A stretch of DNA of 64,000 nt from Geosiphon pyriformis (Eukaryota > Glomeromycota > Glomeromycetes > Archaeosporales > Geosiphonaceae). Made by a program: the position numbers and the translations under genes. The number at the start of each line of letters is the position of its first letter. Positions within the stretch are counted from its first letter, which is position 1. The stretch spans positions 406,088 to 470,087 of the forward strand of contig JAAOMT010000276.1 of NCBI GenBank assembly GCA_016748015.1. The letters run 5' to 3'. The notes under the pieces are model-generated. The model was not told the origin of the DNA, did no database searches, and was given only the letters and a program-made list of their open reading frames with translations. Positions 1 to 10,499 of this stretch are shown here, one piece after another.

Positions 1-112
1 TTCATACTTATTCAATTCGCTCTTTGAAGTTGAAATCCCTTTGATTATTTTTATTATCCTACAATTCTGTTCTTCCTTGCTATCCATTAACTTGTTACTC
101 CAATCCATAACA
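1..112 (+). repeat. A1 5' LTR, 3' terminal part
   Basis: The sequence matches the last 112 bp of the A1 3' LTR at 17304-17415, including the terminal ATAACA (GTAACA in the 3' copy). The family LTR begins TGTTATG and ends ATAACA, a TG...CA inverted terminus. Confidence 0.9.
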
Positions 113-118
113 TAAAAG

Positions 119-136
119 TGGTGCTCCCTGTAAGGT
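119..136 (+). other. A1 primer binding site
   Basis: TGGTGCTCCCTGTAAGG starts six bases after the 5' LTR. It begins with TGG, complementary to a tRNA CCA end, and it recurs beside the 5' LTRs of A2, A3, B1 and C with few changes. The priming RNA was not identified. Confidence 0.7.
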
Positions 137-164
137 TGTCAGAATCCACTTTGTTTTTTATTGT

Positions 165-1718
165 ATAGGTAATTATTCATACCTGTCACAACAATTAGAA
201 GAACACTTTGAAACACACAACAAAAACAATCTAGACTTTATTGAACTCAATCCTTTGCTCTCCTGCTTGATTTGCTTCCCCATTGAAGATCAATTCAGTA
301 AACAATTTCAAGATTTTTGGAACTGGTTCCTAAACAAGCATTCAGCTGAAACCTACACAGCCTATACAACTTATTACTTTGATCAAGCTTATTTTGAAGA
401 CAACTTTAAAGAAAGAAACAACAGCATCAATCAACTTTTATACTCCACAACTTTTGAACAACAGCCCCCTAATTCTGAATATCTGAATCATCAAATCCAC
501 ATTTGGATTGCTGCCCATCAAGCAACTGAAACTCTTTTTGAAACAGAAGAAGAAAGCTACCAAACTGCCTCTGTTTTTGACCTTTTATCAAGCAAATCAG
601 ACTCATCTACACAAACAGTTACTTCTGAACCAATGGCTAATAACCTCATGCAAGCAAATATTCTGGCCACCCTTTAAAGTATACAAACTACTCTAGAAAG
701 AAGAAACAATACCCCACTACCATTATTTAGAGGTAATGCATAAGATCCAATTGAATAGTTGGATGATTTTAAGAGAGCTGCCATAGCCAACCAATATGAT
801 AAAAAATACAAGTTTCAAATTGTTGGTGGCTATCTCCAAAACTCTTCTGCTACCTGGTTTTCACAAGAAACAAATGCCAATGCTCAACACTGAATAATCA
901 GATGGACACCAATCAATGCTGGAAAAGAAAATACCTCTTTCACTATCTGGTTTGAGACCAAGTTTAGAACCCCAATATTAATATCCAAATGGTGTATAGA
1001 ATTGGAAAGAAGAACTCAAGACCCTAGAGAAGTAGTGACTGAATATATTAAAGCTATCAGAAAGCTAATCAAACGTGTAGACTCCAAGAAAAACTGAACA
1101 AAAGAGCAAAAGATTTATTCTTTTACAAAAAGATTAAGAACTGATCTATTGTATGCTTTTTGGCCTCTCTTGGCTTTAAAAGATAACCCAACAATGGACA
1201 TGGCTATTGAACTGGTACAAAAAATTAAAGATAACCAAAGAATGCATTTAAGATTCACACTTCCAGTTTTTGCTCCTGCTTCTGTCATTGCTCCAGCTCC
1301 ACAAATGGCTGCTGCCTCTTTTGTTGCCCAAACTCAAGACCCAAATGAACAATTAATAGATAGACTTACAGCTAATCTTGTCTGGCTACTGGAACCTTTG
1401 GCCCAAGCAGTTAGAAAAAATTAACAACCTTAAAGACCTAGATTTGAATCCCACTTTAATTAGCCTCAACAACCATCATATCAAAGACAGCAAAATTATG
1501 GCCTATTTGTGTGCTATTACTGTGGACTAACTAGACACTTTTTAAGAGACTGTAACAATCCTCTATTGCCTCCTCCAGCTCCTAAAAATAATGACACCCA
1601 GAATAACAGACCCAACAATAATAATGTTCTCAATCAAAGATCCAATCATGTCAACATCAATTTCTTTGAAAAGGATCCCTTAGTGGAAGCCACTGTTTAT
1701 CAGCCTTTAAACTGGTAG
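165..1718 (+). pseudogene. gag: A1 gag, broken
   Basis: Capsid/nucleocapsid precursor of family A, about 518 codons, which would assemble cytoplasmic virus-like particles. The frame starts at 165 with ATA where A2 and A3 have ATG, so the start codon is lost by a G-to-A change. A retrotransposon gag domain lies about 720-1200. A CCHC knuckle (CYYCGLTRHFLRDC, C-x2-C-x4-H-x4-C) is at 1512-1553, followed by an Asn-rich tail. Internal stops include TAA at 675-677, TAA and TAG near 740-760, and TGA where A2 reads TGG in NWTEEQ. The terminal TAG at 1716-1718 is present in A1, A2 and A3, so it is the real gag stop. Pol continues in the -1 frame. Confidence 0.85.
1706..1712 (+). promoter_or_regulatory. 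A1 -1 ribosomal frameshift heptamer
   Basis: T TTA AAC sits in the gag frame exactly as X XXY YYZ, followed by TGG TAG. A one-base backward slip moves the ribosome into the pol frame, which is open across this point. The heptamer and the stop two codons later are kept in A2 (rc of 50447-50453) and A3 (rc of 60241-60247). TTTAAAC is an established strong slippery site. No downstream pseudoknot was worked out. Confidence 0.8.
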
Positions 1719-3332
1719 ATGCACCTTTAAAGGGTAAAAGTGCAAGCCAACCAGAAGAAAATCTTTTTTATGCTTTTAACCTAACTGATGATGACCATAA
1801 CATGAATGAACTAGCAATCAACACTTTTGAACCAAAAAGAAAGAAGAAGAAAGCCAAAATTGATTTCGTTATAAATTCAAAGAAAGTCTCCACATTAACT
1901 GCTGATAACAATGAACTACCAAAAACTAAAGTTTTTAAAAATTCTCCAAAATTGGAACTTCCAGAAATTGTACAAAAATCTGGACCATATTCTGTTGTCA
2001 AAGATCTCATGGAAACTTCTGTTCATATTATCTTTGGCCAGTTAATAACCCATCCCCAATTCAGAAAAAACCTTTATAAATCATTAATACCAAAAAAAAA
2101 GACACCAAAAACCAACAAACACCCTTGTCAAGCTGAACTTGCTAACAACAACAATGTCACTCCTCTGATTTGCAAAGCCAAAGTGGCTGGCTACTTTATT
2201 GATTTGATTCTGGATAGTGGATTATCTGTTAGTGTTATTGCCAAACACTTTTTAGAAGCAATTGGCAGAAAAATTAATAAACCATCCACAAGACCAATGA
2301 CCAATGTACATGGTAACAAAAAGAAAAGCCTGAGCATAGTCAAAGCTGTTCCTGTCTGAATCAATGGCATTAGCATTGAAACTGACATAGAAGTATTTGA
2401 AGCAAAAAAATACAACATAATAGTTAATAATGAATGGCTCAAGAAAGCAAAAGTCTTGCTTGATTATAAACTTTGTGAACTAACTATCAGATATGGTAAG
2501 AAACCTATTGTGGTTAAGTGCTATCATTGGACAACTTTTCTAGTAACACAACAGAACCAAGAAAAAGAACAATCAGATAAATTAAATGATAATGAGAGTA
2601 ATAATAATGAAAATTAAGAAGAACAAGAAGAAACTACTGAACTCATTTATACCATTTTCACCAACAATGACAAGCCTCTGGACAATGTTAAAGCTGACAA
2701 AGAAAAAATCATGGTGAATGGCAAGCTGATCTGCTGGCTCTACTATGATATCCTCAGAAGAACCTTTGACAAAAAACCTGGGAAAAAAGCCAAATACAGT
2801 TATTGGTGGCATAACTCTTATATATGGTGCTGGTGTAATAAACCTTTGTATTTACCAAGTAATGAATACAAATTCTGCCTGATCTATTACAAAGATTGGG
2901 GACCAATTAGCTTGATACCTTGAAAAGAACTTAAAGAAGTATAAAAGTCCTTTGAAAATAAACCACCTGAAATCCAATCATTAGTTGTAGAACAAAGAGA
3001 ACCTTTCTCTAAAGAAAAAAAAATGGACATTGAAAATCTGTTGGCTAAAAATAGCCCAGTTATCTCAAAAAAAGATAATACCCCTGGATGAATTCATGTA
3101 ATACAACACACCATCACCACAAAAGAAACTCGCCCTATCTATTTGAAGTCTTATTAATCCAATCAACATAATAATGAGTTTATTAAGAAAGAGATAAACC
3201 AGATGAAAGATCTTGGATTCATACAAAAAACCAAGAATAAATGGGCTTTCTTAGTTGTAGTAGTATCCAAGAAAGATGGAACCCTACATTTTTGTGTTAA
3301 TTACCACCAACTAAATGCCATTATTATAAGAG

Positions 3333-3336
3333 ATAT
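3333..3336 (+). repeat. Left target duplication of B1
   Basis: ATAT here and ACAT at 13546-13549 flank B1. The uninterrupted A3 copy reads GAGACATGTACCC at this place, so the original tetramer was ACAT and the left copy has one C-to-T change. Confidence 0.7.
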
Positions 3337-4205
3337 TGTTACAGGTGACTATTTCTGGTGTTGGATTAAATAACAAACCTGTAACTTGGTGCTTAAATCT
3401 AGTTGCAGGTGATAGTGATCTGAAGGTTTGTGTCTGAAAGGTTTATATCTGAAAAGTTTGGTTGAGTTCTTTGTATAATGAACAGAGATTCAATGGTAAT
3501 AGTTTTATCCATAGCTTCCCGAAACTGCAGTTTTGTTAATTTTTTTCTCAGCTTGATGGCCAGTATTTCTCCTGGTAAGCTATTCTCAATCGAGTGTTCT
3601 ACCCTTATTTCTGGGTCTTTTACCAGTCATGTTTATCTTAACATCAGTACTCCGCGTGTTAATCCTCAATAGAGTTAGTAAATAACAATAAAATCAAAAC
3701 AAGAAATAAAGAAAAGAAAAGAATAAAAAAAGAAAAGAAATAAGCCAAGACGATTTGCAAGTTAGTATTCAGTCAATAGCCATGACCAAGAGCTATTGTT
3801 TCAGTGTGGTTAAGTATCAATTACTATCAACATGAAGTGTTGATAGTAACAGTGAGTTTGAGATAACAAACAGTTATTTATTTGTGGTTTGGAAAGTTGT
3901 CTGGATGAAATCTAAACTGAGAAGTCTGTCTTTTTAGCTTTTAATCCTGCTGCTATATATACATAATTGAGATTCCTCAATTCCTCAATTCTTCACAACA
4001 GGAATCCTGGGATTCCTGGAATCTTGCAATTTCTTTGAGAGGAATCCTGGAATTCTAGAATCCTGTGATTTTTTGTAAGAATTCTGTAATTCCTGAAATC
4101 CTGCAATTTCTGAAAGAAATCCTGGAATTCCACATTTTACTACGTCTACTTCTGATTGGTTAATAACTATGCTAATATATATTCCCTATATTTCTATGAG
4201 TAATA
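3337..4205 (-). repeat. B1 3' LTR
   Basis: 869 bp, the same length as the LTR at 12677-13545 and alignable throughout. In element sense it starts TATTACTCATAG (TGTTAC in the family) and ends CACCTGTAACA. It holds a GGAATTCC-type short-repeat array at about 3974-4135, a TATA motif (GTATATATAG in sense) at 3952-3962 downstream of the array, and a pyrimidine-rich tract (A/G-rich on the plus strand) at about 3690-3745. Differences from the other LTR look mainly C/T or G/A. Confidence 0.92.
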
Positions 4206-4220
4206 TTATTTCCTCCTTTT
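4206..4220 (-). other. B1 polypurine tract
   Basis: In element sense AAAAGGAGGAAATAA directly precedes the 3' LTR, the usual place of the plus-strand primer. B2 has AAAAAGAGGAAATAA and C has AAAAAGGGAGGGATAA at the same place. Confidence 0.8.
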
Positions 4221-4848
4221 AATATTGAGCTCCATCGAAATTTAACTTTGTTAATTCCCCTTTTTGAAGTATTTCCTGAATTTCATTTTCAAGAATTACT
4301 TGTGTTATTTGAGTCTGTAATTCTTCAAATTGAGTGTTGGTAATCTTTTCTAATTGATTACTGGTAACTGTATCCATTGCTTTGTTGAGTAAGATTTCTG
4401 GTTGATCCTGAAATGCTGTGTGTATTCAGTATATGGCTCGGGCTTGTGTGGATAAGTTGTTCTTTCCCACAAAATGTTCTAATTGTTGTAGTATTCTTGT
4501 GTTGAATAATTGCTTTGTTTTATTTGTATATAGATTCTGGATATTCACATGTTGTTCCAAGTAAAAATAACAATAGTTTCTTGGAAATTGTTGTATTCAC
4601 CAATTCCAAGTTTCTTTAATCAACTTTTGGTATAGTGACTCTTTTATCAACTCTTTCATTGCTAACTTTACTTTCACAATGATTTTGTCAATGGTATTTT
4701 CTGTTTTCTTCTGTGTTCTATGTGGCGATGTCTTTTTAGTGTCTTAATATCGGATGGTTTGTTGATTAATTGTAATTTTTATCTCTTGATATTGAATTAA
4801 TTGAAAGAGTTGTTGTGCTAATGAGTGGATGTTGTCTGTAATTTCCAT
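4219..4848 (-). CDS. B1 Pol C-terminal extension, unknown function
   Basis: 209 codons between integrase and the 3' LTR, from an ATG at 4846-4848 to TAA at 4219-4221. In B1 it is in the same frame as integrase. The stops between them (TGA near 4963, TAA near 4906) look like mutated Arg/Gln codons, so the native protein is probably a C-terminal extension of Pol rather than a separate gene. The block starts MEITDNIHSLAQQLFQLI, then has ITINQQTI. It ends with TNTQFEELQ and FDGAQY. B2 has a copy of exactly the same length (34255-34884) and C has a recognisable homologue (23217-23948). No signal peptide or membrane helix is evident, and I recognise no family. Two or three in-frame stops remain. 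Confidence 0.7.
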
Positions 4849-7800
4849 TTTTCTGATATTTCTTGTCACGTCTACAATGTCTTTATATATTTTTTTGATG
4901 AATTAATTTAATGTGTTGTTGTCAATAATGATGATTGGTTTCAGATCTCATGGAATTTCCTCTGGTTGGACTAGTATCTTCTGTACTTCTAATTGTGGAA
5001 TATTACTGGTGGATGGTAGTGTGATGTTGTGATATGGTTTCAGTCAATCTCCATGTGCTGCTTTGGTTAAGATTTTGTTATCCAGTCTTAATTTGTAAGC
5101 TCTATTTCCTAGAATTTCTTCTATGTGAAATAGTCTATCTCATTTGGAGTCAAATTTTCCACTCCATTGTTTTTCTGCTTTGGTACGATATAAGAGTATT
5201 TTGTCTCCAATTTTGAATTCAACTGATTTGTCTGGTAGTTGATTATCATGTCTTTTTTTCTGTTTCTCTTGTAACTTTTGTATATTATCAGCTGCTTTTT
5301 TTCATTTGTTTTCCAATATTTCTATTAAGTCATATGTTTCTCTTAACAATGTTTCTTGGAAATTCTCTTCTATTATTGATTCAGTTGGATATGTGTTAAC
5401 CTCTATCTCAACTGGTAATGTTGTTGTTCTACTGTATATCAATTCAAATGGTGTTGTTTGTGTGGTGTCTTGCTTTATTGTCCGATAAGCAAATAATACT
5501 AATAGTATAAACAAATCCCATTCATCCTGGTTTTCTTGGCTGAGTTTCGCTATTGCTTTACACAATGTTTTATTAAATCTTTCAACTAATCCATTGGTTT
5601 GTGGATGGTATGGTAATGATAATGGTCTCTTAATTCCGAATCTTTGGCTTAGTTCTGCTAATGTTCTATTCACAAAATGGGTTTTTTGGTTTGATAATAG
5701 TTCTTTTGGACATCTATGTTGACAAATCAGATCTTAATGGACAAATTCAGCAATAAATTCTGCATCTACTCTTTGAATTGCTTTGGCTTCTGGCCATTTA
5801 GTAAGATAGTCCATGGCTACTACAATATATCTGTTGCTTCTGCTGGTAATTGTTAATGGTCTGACTAAATTGATTTCAATATGGTCAAATGGTTGCCCAC
5901 TTTGATTGGTCTCAATGGTTTACTGGGTCTTGTTCCTCCTCTTCTTTGACAAGCATCACAATTTTGCATATATTAGATGATGTCTGGATATATTGATGAC
6001 CAATAATATCTCTTTCTGGTTCTTTCCATGGTTGCTTTTTTATGAAAATGTCTTGCAGTTGAATCTGAATGCATGTTGAACAGTATTGTCTCCTTTTCTG
6101 ATTTTGTAATTATTCTGGTTGGTTGATCTGAATCTTTTCTATTTTTCTGATAAAGTATATTTTGGTGAGTGATAAAATATTTGGATTGTTGTTTGATTCT
6201 TTTTTGTTCTGGTTAAGATAATTTCTCCTTGAACTGTTGAGTATCTATATAATGTTGAAGTTGTTAATATTTTTGTGTGCTCATCTTTTGTTATATTTTC
6301 GTGAGTATTGTTTTGGTTTTGTTATATTTTTGGGTTGAAATGTTCTTAGATTTGTCTCATTTGTGACAAACTGTTGGCATTTCCATTGTTTTTTCCCTTT
6401 TTATAATGTATGGTATAAATATATGTCGAAAGAGCCATTTTTTATCTTGACTGTTTTCCGTCTCCAAATTTTTGTTTTTGGAGTGATGTCAATTCTTTGT
6501 GATCTGTGTATACCTTAAACTTTTGGCTCAAGTATTTTTTTCATTTTATAACTGCCCAATAGATTGCTAAATGTTCTAATTCTGGTGTTCCATAGTTCTT
6601 TTTGGCTGGTGTTAAACTTTGGCTGGCATATGTGACTGGATGTTTTCTTCCATCTGGTCCTTTCTAAAATAGTACTGCTTCCAATACTTGACCTGATGTA
6701 TCATTGGTAATAATGAATGGTTTACTATGATCTGGATAGATCAATACTGGAGCTTGAATAAGCTTTTTTCTTAAGATATCAAATGCTTTTTGCTGGGTTT
6801 CAGTCTATTCATACTTTGTATTTTTGGTTTGAAGATCATTGAGTGGTTGTGCTATCTTTGAAAAGTTCTTTATAAAGCATCTATAATAGCTCGTGAATTC
6901 CAAGAATGATTTCAGCTCGGTTATATTGGTTGGTATTAGAAAGTTTTTTACTATCTCTATTTTCTCTGGATCTGTTTTTATGCTGTTTTTGCTAACTATG
7001 TGTCCCAAGAATTTTAGTTCTGTTTTGCCAAAAAAACACTTTGTTGCATTTAATTTTAATTCTGCTTGTCATAGTCTTTCGAACACTTGTTGGAGATAAT
7101 GTAGATGATCATCGAATGTTTTTAAAAACACATTGGTGTCATCCAAGTATACAACTACTGATTTCCATAATAAGCCAGTATACACGATTTCCATTAGCTA
7201 TTGGAATGTAGCTGGAGCATTGATTAAGCCGAATAGTATAACTTCAAACTCAAAGTTTCCCTCTCTTGTGGTGAATGCTGTTTTTTTTTGTCGGCTGGAT
7301 TTATGGCTACTTGCCAGTAACCACTATCCAAGTCTAACATTAAGAACTATTTGTTTCCACTGAAAGTGTCAAATAGTTCTTGTATTCGTGAAGTTAGATA
7401 GCTGTCTCTACAAGTTACACTATTGAGTTTCCTGTAGTCTACACAAAATCAGATTTTTCCATTCTTCTTATGAATAAGTACTACTGGTAACGACCATGGG
7501 CTCATTGATGGCTGAATTAACCCATTGTCAAGCATTTAGTTGATCTCTTGATGAATGATTTCATGGCTGGCTGGTGGTACTCTATATGCTCACTGTTTGA
7601 TTGACATTGTATCTCCAGTCTTAATCTAATGCTGGATAATATCAGTTCTGTCAAATTCATTTTCATTGGCAAAGATGTCATTGAAATTATTGAGTAACAT
7701 CTTTAGTTGCATCTGTTGAAGTAAGTTTAGATTTCCCATGTTCATCTGTTCCAATTTTTCTGGCTGTAACAGATAACATTCATTTCGTCTATAGATGGTT

Positions 7801-8078
7801 TGTAATGTAATATCCACATATTCACAAAGCTGTAGAAAATCTGAAATGCTGCTTGGTGCTTAATCTTTAATTTCCATGATTAAATATCCAAGAGTGGTTC
7901 CTTCTAGTATCTCTACAACATTTCCAGTGTTGTTGTAGATGGGAATTTTAATATGGTTATGGCTCTTGGCTGGTATGTGTAGATTGATAAGTCCAATTTT
8001 TCCTGATTCACAAAGGATTGCTTCTGCTTCAAAAATCTGTTCTTGCTCCTTCTCTCTTCTTTCTATTGCTAACATGTA
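4849..8078 (-). pseudogene. pol: B1 pol: linker, RT, RNase H, integrase
   Basis: After dUTPase comes a ~140-residue linker of unknown fold (IPAKSHNHIKIPIYNNTGNV near 7930-7980; CEYVDITLQTIY near 7795-7830). RT follows: MSPWS near 7500, FCVDYRKLN near 7430-7450, LDLDSGYWQ near 7320, and an intact catalytic VYLDD at 7138-7152. RNase H spans about 6730-6380. Integrase has a damaged HHCC zinc region near 6080-5930 and DDE-core blocks at about 5900-5560, where the Glu motif NGLVERFNK is intact. A GPY/F-like motif (FHIEEILGN) is near 5110-5150. No chromodomain was seen. An indel at the T-run about 7280-7290 changes frame, and numerous TAA/TGA codons replace Gln, Trp or Arg seen in B2. Confidence 0.85.
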
Positions 8079-8600
8079 TTAGCTATATGGTAGAATGGAA
8101 ATTGTTTGACTGGTTGAGATAATTTCTCCTTGGCCAATAATTTTTTTCTTTACTATATTGACTGGTATATCTATTCTACCCATTGATCCAAATCTCTGTA
8201 TCTCTCTTGCTGTTATCCCTAATTTTTTCTTATTTCCTACTGACACTAACTGAGCTATTTTAACTAGAAGCAGAAATATTCTCTGTGCTATCCTTTCATT
8301 TGACTCTATAACATAGGTCTTTTCTGAATCATTTTGTAGCATAACAATGATATTTCTTATATATCCTGCATCAATTATTCTTTTTCTAATGTTTATTCCC
8401 TTTTTTGTTAAACTACTTCTAGATGCTAATTAAACTATTGTTGTTGCTAGAATTTCCAGTGCTATTTTCAGATTGATGCAAGTGCACAAATGGGGTTCCA
8501 ATTTGATGGTGTCTTTTCCTGGATATTTCAGATCAAATTCTGCATCAGTATTATGCACATGTTCTGGCATAATACCTTCATCTTTATCACTGAACCATTT
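8079..8600 (-). pseudogene. B1 dUTPase domain of Gag-Pol
   Basis: Trimeric-type dUTPase, which would hydrolyse dUTP to dUMP and pyrophosphate and so limit uracil entry into cDNA. The five family motifs appear in order. Motif 1 is DAEFDLKY at about 8528-8555, with Glu where B2 and C have Gly. Motif 2 is SRSSLTKKGI near 8400-8428. Motif 3 is IIDAGYIRNI near 8350-8383. Motif 4 is ERIAQRIFLLLVK near 8255-8300. Motif 5 is RFGSMGR at 8175-8199. One TAA at 8428-8430 replaces a Gln codon just before motif 2. The domain stays in the gag-pol frame between protease and RT. The family assignment rests on motif order and spacing; activity is not implied. Confidence 0.85.
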
Positions 8601-9404
8601 CAGTTCTTGCTCATTGGTGAGGTCAGGGAGTGCAATATATTGTTTGTAGTTTGAATCGGAGTTTGAATCTGAGTTGGAATCATTGTCATTGTTATAGTCA
8701 TTTTGAATGAAGCTAGAACTGTTATTTTCATTATTGTCATTGTCGGAGTTTGAATCGGGTTTGGAACTCAATTCCGATTCTGATGTGCAGCTGTTGATTG
8801 GTTCTTCTTCTTCAGAGATTGTGTAGATCATGCATGTTGGTGGATTGTAGATGAGATCACAATCATCACAGAATTGGAAGTCACATGGAATCAAATAGTG
8901 GTCACATAATCGGGTGTTGATTTCTTCCAAGCATTGCTCTTGGTCTTCTCTCATGGGTGCTAAATTCTGATAGTGTTCATAGAATTTTTTTGGGCTGTTT
9001 TTTAAGTCGATAAAGGCATCTGGGTTGAGAACCAAAACAATATCTGTTGGTTCTGAAGGGTTATTTTTGATCTCCAGAATTTTACTGGGCAAAGCACCTT
9101 CTACTTTGGCATTGGCCATTCACCAGATCTCATCCTCGTCATGTGGATAGCTGTCTAGGCAGGATATAGCTTGGTGCCATGCTGCTGTAATGGGTGTACC
9201 ACAACTCATCCAGTCACTGATAAGGATTGTGTATTGGCATGAAGTGTTGCATGTTTCTCCTCAATCAGGAATGTCATTCCACATTCCTTCGTCAAGTAAT
9301 TGTTTGCCACAAGCAAGACATGGTTTGTTGTTTCACTTGCCTTGTCTTTTTGGGTAGCCATATCATTCTCTATGGCAGGATTTGCAATAGTAATGGGTTT
9401 ACGT
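8601..9404 (-). pseudogene. B1 cysteine-rich module and acidic linker
   Basis: Continues the frame after protease. It holds several Cys pairs: a first pair upstream (CKNYGKK at about 9470, where B2 has a Cys at the Tyr), then CLACGKQLL near 9300-9330, further cysteines near 9255-9275, and CDHYLIPCDFQFCDDCD near 8855-8915. The spacing suggests one or more zinc-binding folds. A low-complexity Asp/Asn/Ser-rich stretch (about 8640-8780) then leads into dUTPase. C and B2 keep the same layout. Frame breaks near 9370-9404 and a TGA near 9122. I do not recognise a named family. Confidence 0.6.
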
Positions 9405-10322
9405 TCAGTAGTTTTCATCTAGCACTACCCAAGCTCTCATTAAAAACAGTTTCTTCCCATAGTTCTTGCATTTGAAAGGTATATATGGTAGTTCTTTTAT
9501 TGGTTCACATGAGTATTTTCTTTCCCAGCCACTAGTTATTTCTTCTGCAGTGGTGGTTTCTTCAGGTATGTTTTCTTTCCTTCCTTTCTCTTTTTCTTTC
9601 CAATCTAGAATTGGTGGCATCTCGCTTTGGTTGTTGTCAATCCAAGCGTCGATGATGGCTTCCCAAGTAGGTTTTTCTCTTTGTTTCTTCTTTCCGTTGT
9701 CATTGTTGTTCCAGATAAGTATTGGCAGCAGTTTGTTGTGGTCGATGTTGGCCCATGAGACTTGGTATGCTTCCCAGGTGGGTTTTGTTTTTTCTTCCTC
9801 AAATTTAATAAGTGGTGTTGATGGCGTGGTGATAGACTTGAAGTGGCTACACATGACTGGTACCCGTGTGTGTTGACTGTTCTGGCTAAGCTGAAGCTCT
9901 TGGGTGTTCCAATCTAGGGTTGCATTGGTTTTGGACAGCCAGTCATTCCCAATGAGTGCTTGGTATTGAGTGGCTTCCATGATGAATACTTTGATTGGTA
10001 CTATGATGCTATTGATTTCTATGGGGAAATTATCAATCTCTCTAATGGGTGTTTTGGTCACTTCATTGGCTGTAATAATTCTGGTGCTGGCAGTGCAATC
10101 AACTTGACAACCTAATTGATTCATGAGTTGTCTTGTAATGATGCTGCCAGCTGATCCACTATCTAGGATCAGTTTGATGAAGTGACCATCAACTTTTGCA
10201 TCAGTGTACATTGTGGTGATGGGTTTCTTCTTGAGTGCTGCTCTACTGAACAAAGGTGGGTTGATAGTCTCTTTTAATTTAAAAGGAAAGATGGCTGTAA
10301 AAGATTCATTTTTGGTGACCAT
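9405..10322 (-). pseudogene. B1 protease segment of Gag-Pol
   Basis: A 305-codon open stretch of the gag-pol frame with a retropepsin-like aspartic protease. The catalytic triad Asp-Ser-Gly is at 10155-10163 (LILDSGSAGSIITRQL) and a flap-distal block ALIGNDWLSK is near 9935-9965. Downstream are two repeats built on PTWEA (about 9600-9790), possibly a tandem spacer duplication. The catalytic Asp is intact. The open stretch begins and ends in the common element frame, so it is not a separate gene. Confidence 0.85.
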
Positions 10323-10499
10323 TGCTGATGGAATATTGTTGGTGAGTGTTGTTTGGAGTGGGTTGGATTTTGAGTTGTTGGTTGTGACATCTTCTGGAGT
10401 AACCAGAAGACTTAAATAGTTCTGGGAATTTAGGTTTTGGATGGAACCGGTACTCGGATTCCACTGTCAAGAGCCTGATGGTTGGTGAGAGAAGTTGGG

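Larger units (their letters stand above)
1706..3336 (+). pseudogene. pol: A1 pol, part 1: protease and start of RT
   Basis: First segment of the pol frame after the frameshift. An acidic/Lys-rich spacer leads to a retropepsin-like protease with Asp-Ser-Gly at 2213-2221 (context LILDSGLSVSVIA) and a later NNEWLKKAK block (GNEWLKKAK in A3), the usual gypsy protease signature. A short Trp/Cys-rich stretch at about 2805-2905 (WCWCNK, then CLIYY) lies between protease and RT. RT begins near 3180 (LGFIQKT, then HFCVNYHQLNAI) and is cut at 3336 by B1. Stops at 2357-2359 (TGA), near 2617 and near 2921 break the frame. Most match CAA, CGA or TGG codons in A2 or A3. Confidence 0.85.

Noticed and set aside
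165-3336. Possible alternative genetic code (TAA/TAG as Gln, TGA as Trp)
   Set aside because: The same positions read CAA, CAG, TGG or CGA in sister copies, stops differ from copy to copy, and conserved gene ends (gag TAG, pol TAA, accessory TAA) use the same codons as true stops. Mutation explains the pattern better.
9466-9876. Plus-strand ORF of 136 codons opposite B1 protease
   Set aside because: It is antisense to a frame with clear protease motifs; its Ser/Phe-rich translation is the mirror of the coding strand.
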